6,562 nucleotides of DNA from Alphaproteobacteria bacterium (GTDB lineage: Bacteria > Pseudomonadota > Alphaproteobacteria > Rickettsiales > UBA3002). A program made the translations under genes and the position numbers. Position 1 is the stretch's first letter, and each line of letters opens with the position of its first letter. Of the stretch, positions 4,728-6,562 are shown one piece after another. Under the pieces are notes generated by a model. The model worked only from the letters and a program-made list of their open reading frames with translations. It searched no databases and was not told the DNA's origin. The stretch is from contig JAKFUW010000223.1 in NCBI GenBank assembly GCA_021732545.1, positions 1-6,562 of the forward strand. Direction: 5' to 3'.

Positions 4728-5044
4728 GTTCCAAACTTCTCTCTCATCTTTTGCATCGCCACTTTTATCGCTGATTCATTCATGCCCATCTGTTTTCCCA
4801 CTTCTTTCAATAGCTCATTGATTGATTCGTTATCGGATGTCACTTCGGTTACATCCGAGAGATTATTTTCATAATCTGCAATATCAACGGTTTGGTGGCA
4901 TATTTGCGAATGGTGTTTACGCAAATAATCGATGATGCGAAAATCAGCACGAAGTAGGGCAGTAATTTCTGCGTATTTATTCTCAGATGTAACCATGCGC
5001 CACGTCACTTTCGAATCCATGAGTATCAATGTAACCGAGTTCAT
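4724..5044 (-). CDS. Small HTH-like protein upstream of the NrsF-like gene, unassigned
   Basis: About 106 aa if started at ATG 5044; TTG 5047, ATG 5017 and ATG 4996 are alternatives and none has a good SD. The C-terminus (about 75-106: ELLKEVGKQMGMNESAIKVAMQKMREKFG) reads like the helix-turn-helix of sigma region 4 ('...lgMsesAvKvamhrmR.rf'). The N-terminal 70 residues show no sigma region 2. The position is telling: in known systems the ECF sigma gene directly precedes nrsF with a short overlap, and this ORF overlaps it by ATGA. It may be a reduced or remnant sigma or a separate regulator. Against it being a gene, promoter B (+) and promoter C (-) both lie inside it. It could therefore be a chance ORF across a divergent promoter region. 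Confidence 0.45.
   Translation of the reverse strand: MNSVTLILMDSKVTWRMVTSENKYAEITALLRADFRIIDYLRKHHSQICHQTVDIADYENNLSDVTEVTSDNESINELLKEVGKQMGMNESAIKVAMQKMREKFGT
4821..4853 (-). promoter_or_regulatory. ECF-sigma-type promoter, copy C (TGTAACC-N17-CGAATCAAT)
   Basis: Read on the minus strand, TGTAACC is at 4853-4847 and CGAATCAAT at 4829-4821 with a 17-base spacer, as in copies A and B. It points at the NrsF-like gene (ATG 4727), with a leader of about 85-90 bases. It lies inside the 107-aa reading frame. The -35 box falls in an 8-bp inverted repeat (4833-4840 / 4851-4858). Confidence 0.7.
4833..4858. repeat. Inverted repeat over the -35 of promoter C
   Basis: TCGGATGT (4833-4840) and ACATCCGA (4851-4858) are perfect 8-bp arms separated by 10 bases. 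They overlap the GTAACC box and part of the spacer of promoter C. This could be an operator, or an accident of coding sequence (SDVTEVTSD). Copies A and B lack it. Confidence 0.4.
4988..5020 (+). promoter_or_regulatory. ECF-sigma-type promoter, copy B, driving msrBA (TGTAACC-N17-CGAATCCAT)
   Basis: TGTAACC is at 4988-4994 and CGAATCCAT at 5012-5020, with a 17-base spacer. The leader to the msrB start at 5081 would be about 55 bases. A second TGTAACC at 5030-5036 has no matching CGAA box and is probably not a promoter. Confidence 0.75.
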
Positions 5045-5080
5045 CAAAGATTATTGAGAGTACATAACAAGGAGGTACAT

Positions 5081-5527
5081 ATGTCTTCTAGAACCTATCA
5101 GAAAAATCCCGCTCGCATTGCTGAGCTTAGCGATACACAGCGTCATGTCACGCAAGCTTGCGGTACTGAGCCTGCATTCCAGAACCAATTTTGGAATAAT
5201 AAACGCGTGGGTATTTATGTCGATATTGTGTCGGGCGAGCCGCTGTTTTCATCTACCGATAAATTCGATTCAAAAAGTGGTTGGCCGAGCTTTGCCAAAC
5301 CGCTTGAAAAAAACCATATCATTGAAAAAACGGACACTGGTCACGGCATGATCCGCACTGAAGTGCGCTCGAAACATGCGGGATCGCATTTGGGTCACGT
5401 CTTTAATGACGGCCCTACTGAGAGCGGTTTACGCTATTGCATTAATTCCGCCAGTCTTCGTTTTATACCGCAGGAAAAACTCGAAGAAGAAGGCTACGCT
5501 CAATATCTAACATTATTTGGAGCATAA
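5081..5527 (+). CDS. msrB: Peptide-methionine (R)-S-oxide reductase MsrB
   Basis: The product is 148 aa and reduces the R epimer of methionine sulfoxide in proteins. Visible motifs: CGTEPAF (27-33), GIYVDIVSGEPLFSSTDKFDS (44-64), SGWPSF (66-71), HLGHVFNDGP (103-112) and the catalytic RYCINSASLRF (118-128, Cys120). The two CxxC zinc pairs of many MsrBs are absent, so this is a zinc-free form. The Cys of 'GCGWPSF' that usually resolves the sulfenic acid is Ser66, so Cys27 may do this instead, as I recall for some bacterial MsrBs. The start at 5081 has a consensus AAGGAGG (5069-5075); an upstream TTG at 5054 is unlikely. There is no signal peptide, so it is cytoplasmic. It is first in the operon under promoter B. 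Confidence 0.95.
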   Translation: MSSRTYQKNPARIAELSDTQRHVTQACGTEPAFQNQFWNNKRVGIYVDIVSGEPLFSSTDKFDSKSGWPSFAKPLEKNHIIEKTDTGHGMIRTEVRSKHAGSHLGHVFNDGPTESGLRYCINSASLRFIPQEKLEEEGYAQYLTLFGA

Positions 5528-5530
5528 TAT

Positions 5531-6022
5531 ATGAAAAACGAACGTGCAATTTTAGCGGGTGGCTGCTTTTGGGGTATGGAGGATTTGATCCGCAAACTCC
5601 CTGGTGTAATCGACACCACGGTGGGCTATACGGGTGGAAATATTCCAAAGCCTACTTATGAAAACCATGCTGGTCATGCCGAGGCGATTGAGATCGTTTT
5701 TGATAATGAACGCCTATCCTATCGTACGCTGCTGGAGTTTTTCTTCCAGATTCATGATCCTTGCACCAAAAATCGTCAAGGAAACGATATCGGTTCATCG
5801 TATCGCTCGGCGATTTTTTATCTAAGCAGCGTGCAAAAGCAAACCGCTGAGATGCTGATTGCGGAAATGACTGCCTCGCGTAAATGGCCTGGAAAGATTG
5901 AAACCGAAATCACTGCTGTGTCCGAATTCTATACCGCTGAGGCATACCATCAGGATTATTTGAAACGCTACCCGGATGGCTACAGCTGTCACTATCTTCG
6001 CCCCGCGTGGAAACTGGCATAA
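5531..6022 (+). CDS. msrA: Peptide-methionine (S)-S-oxide reductase MsrA
   Basis: The product is 163 aa and reduces the S epimer of methionine sulfoxide, complementing MsrB. It has the catalytic GGCFWGMED (10-18, Cys12), GVIDTTVGYTGG (25-36), NHAGHAEAIEIVFD (45-58), DPCTKNRQGNDIGSSYRSAIFY (76-97) and the C-terminal YSCHYLRP with resolving Cys153. The length is normal for the single-domain form. An additional Cys78 sits where most members have Thr (DPTTxNRQG). The start lies three bases after the msrB stop with GGAG at 5519-5522, so msrB and msrA form an operon. No signal peptide is seen. Confidence 0.95.
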   Translation: MKNERAILAGGCFWGMEDLIRKLPGVIDTTVGYTGGNIPKPTYENHAGHAEAIEIVFDNERLSYRTLLEFFFQIHDPCTKNRQGNDIGSSYRSAIFYLSSVQKQTAEMLIAEMTASRKWPGKIETEITAVSEFYTAEAYHQDYLKRYPDGYSCHYLRPAWKLA

Positions 6023-6096
6023 AGTGAAAAAGATGTCGCTTGCAGCCATGGGGAATTCTAAGGATAAATGACTATATACCCAAGGAGTCTTAAGTC

Positions 6097-6234
6097 ATGA
6101 TGAAGAAAACCGCTGGATTCATTGCGTTGGTCGCACTTGCTGCTGGCATTTGTATCGCTGCTCGTGCCCATGCTGCACCTACAGAGAAAATCGAACCTCC
6201 AAATACTGAACTGTTGTGCTTGCTGAAAGAGTGA
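6097..6234 (+). CDS. Small exported peptide, 45 aa, unknown
   Basis: ATG 6097 follows AAGGAG (6082-6087). The product begins MMKKTAGFIALVALAAGICIAARAHA, a clear signal peptide with a likely cleavage after AHA (about residue 26). This leaves a mature part of about 19 residues, APTEKIEPPNTELLCLLKE, with one Cys. I know no family. It lies 74 bases after msrA on the same strand and is probably read from the same ECF-type promoter. Many NrsF/SigF regulons include small exported proteins, so the context fits, but this one lacks the multi-Cys pattern of DUF2282. It could also be a truncated relic of a larger exported protein. Confidence 0.55.
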   Translation: MMKKTAGFIALVALAAGICIAARAHAAPTEKIEPPNTELLCLLKE

Positions 6235-6299
6235 GGAAGTAGTAAAATGTCACTTCGATGTATCGTATCACATAGTAAGCAAAGGTCGATAACACATCC

Positions 6300-6316
6300 G
6301 CGCTGCGTTGCAGCGC
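6300..6316 (+). terminator. Hairpin after the msrBA operon, possible terminator
   Basis: GCGCTGC (6300-6306) pairs with GCAGCGC (6310-6316) around a GTT loop. The following TACTATCGTTTCATTTTG is T-rich but has no clean run, so termination is plausible and not certain. It is the only strong hairpin between the 45-aa gene and the tRNA fragment. Confidence 0.4.
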
Positions 6317-6357
6317 TACTATCGTTTCATTTTGTTCGAATCATTTTACAAGATTGA

Positions 6358-6450
6358 GAAAAATCTGGCGCACCCGATACGATTCGAACGTACGGCCTTT
6401 GCCTTCGGAGGGGTGCGGAAATAACTTACTTGGTGCTACCTAGATTTTTC
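6358..6450. repeat. Inverted 9-mers flanking the tRNA half
   Basis: GAAAAATCT (6358-6366) and AGATTTTTC (6442-6450) are exact inverted copies on either side of the tRNA fragment. They may be part of the attachment region or coincidental. Confidence 0.35.
6366..6410 (-). tRNA. 3' half of a tRNA-Arg(CCG) gene (partial; attachment-site-like)
   Basis: On the minus strand, CTCCGAA (6410-6404) is an anticodon loop with anticodon CCG. It is followed by GGCAA (3' anticodon strand), AGGCC (variable), GTACG-TTCGAAT-CGTAT (T arm with a fully paired 5-bp stem, including one G-T), CGGGTGC (acceptor 3' strand), G and encoded CCA ending at 6366. The expected 5' half (acceptor, D arm and TTGCC anticodon strand) is absent: upstream reads ...CCGCACCC instead. 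A tRNA cut exactly at the anticodon loop is the classic product of tyrosine-integrase insertion, which displaces the 3' half to the far end of the element. By that logic the element lies to the right (beyond 6410) and native downstream DNA to the left. Confidence 0.7.
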
Positions 6451-6518
6451 CGACATAAAATTCTTCTTGAAATACAATGATATTTAACATATGACCTTTG
6501 CCTAGGGTTGAACGAAAT

Positions 6519-6558
6519 TACCCCGATTTACCCTAAGCGTGCTACCCCGGTGCTACCC
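6519..6558 (+). repeat. Clustered TACCC repeats, possible integrase arm sites
   Basis: TACCC occurs at 6519, 6529, 6543 and 6554 (spacings of 10, 14 and 11). The longer GGTGCTACC occurs at 6432-6440 and 6549-6557. Short direct repeats of this TGCTACC type are often seen beside tyrosine-integrase genes at tRNA attachment sites. I infer arm-type binding sites and an integrase gene just past the window. The stretch 6235-6562 otherwise contains no gene I can support. Confidence 0.4.
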
Positions 6559-6562
6559 AGCG

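Noticed and set aside
5030..5036. A further TGTAACC in the msrB leader
   Set aside because: There is no CGAA box 16-18 bases downstream, and it would fall after the predicted transcription start.
6247..6357. A 36-aa ORF after the exported peptide
   Set aside because: It spans the likely terminator hairpin, has only a weak GGAAG upstream and an unremarkable composition. It is most likely noise.
1..6562. CRISPR array, toxin-antitoxin pair or known phage-defence genes
   Set aside because: No regularly spaced repeats and no defence-family motifs were seen; the repeats present are a single direct pair and short TACCC copies.

Overview
The window looks like an accessory segment of a proteobacterial chromosome, most likely alphaproteobacterial. 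This rests on an NrsF/DUF1109-type membrane anti-sigma protein, a tRNA-Arg(CCG) 3' half with an encoded CCA, and the overall gene set; it is an inference from family knowledge, not a placement. The two edges carry marks of mobility. At the left, the end of an IS1595-family (IS1016-like) element cuts into a YHS-domain gene. At the right, the 3' half of a tRNA-Arg(CCG) gene resembles the distal attachment site of an integrated element that would continue beyond the window.

Layout. 1-127: IS end with the transposase C-terminus. 128-371: 3' remnant of the YHS gene, followed by a strong hairpin. 435-2456 (+): a DUF1348 (NTF2-like) gene, a small two-helix membrane protein, a degenerate second DUF1348 end, a chlorite-dismutase-like gene, and a uracil-DNA-glycosylase-superfamily gene with a 4Fe-4S cysteine pattern. 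5047-2443 (-): a tightly packed operon with a 107-aa HTH-like protein, an NrsF-like six-helix protein, a frameshifted SnoaL-like gene, an SDR lacking its catalytic Tyr, and a GNAT acetyltransferase. 5081-6234 (+): divergent msrB-msrA (protein methionine sulfoxide repair) and a 45-aa exported peptide. 6235-6562: hairpin, tRNA half and TACCC repeats, with no gene seen.

The most notable signal is a bipartite element, TGTAACC-N17-CGAATCnAT, present three times with an identical 17-nt spacer. Copies lie upstream of the small membrane protein, upstream of msrBA, and upstream of the NrsF-like operon on the other strand. This is what a single extracytoplasmic-function (ECF) sigma regulon would look like, and it resembles what I remember of the Caulobacter SigF promoter (GTAACC/CGAA), where NrsF is the anti-sigma. 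The simplest model is an envelope or metal/oxidative-stress regulon in which the NrsF-like protein restrains an ECF sigma. On release, that sigma turns on methionine sulfoxide repair, small envelope proteins and the redox/acetyltransferase operon. No recognisable full-length sigma gene is in the window: the position where it is expected holds the short 107-aa protein.

The region between the two DUF1348 copies also suggests a cassette. A near-identical 79-bp direct repeat (DUF1348 end plus the first ten codons of the chlorite-dismutase-like gene) flanks the small membrane gene together with its own ECF-type promoter.
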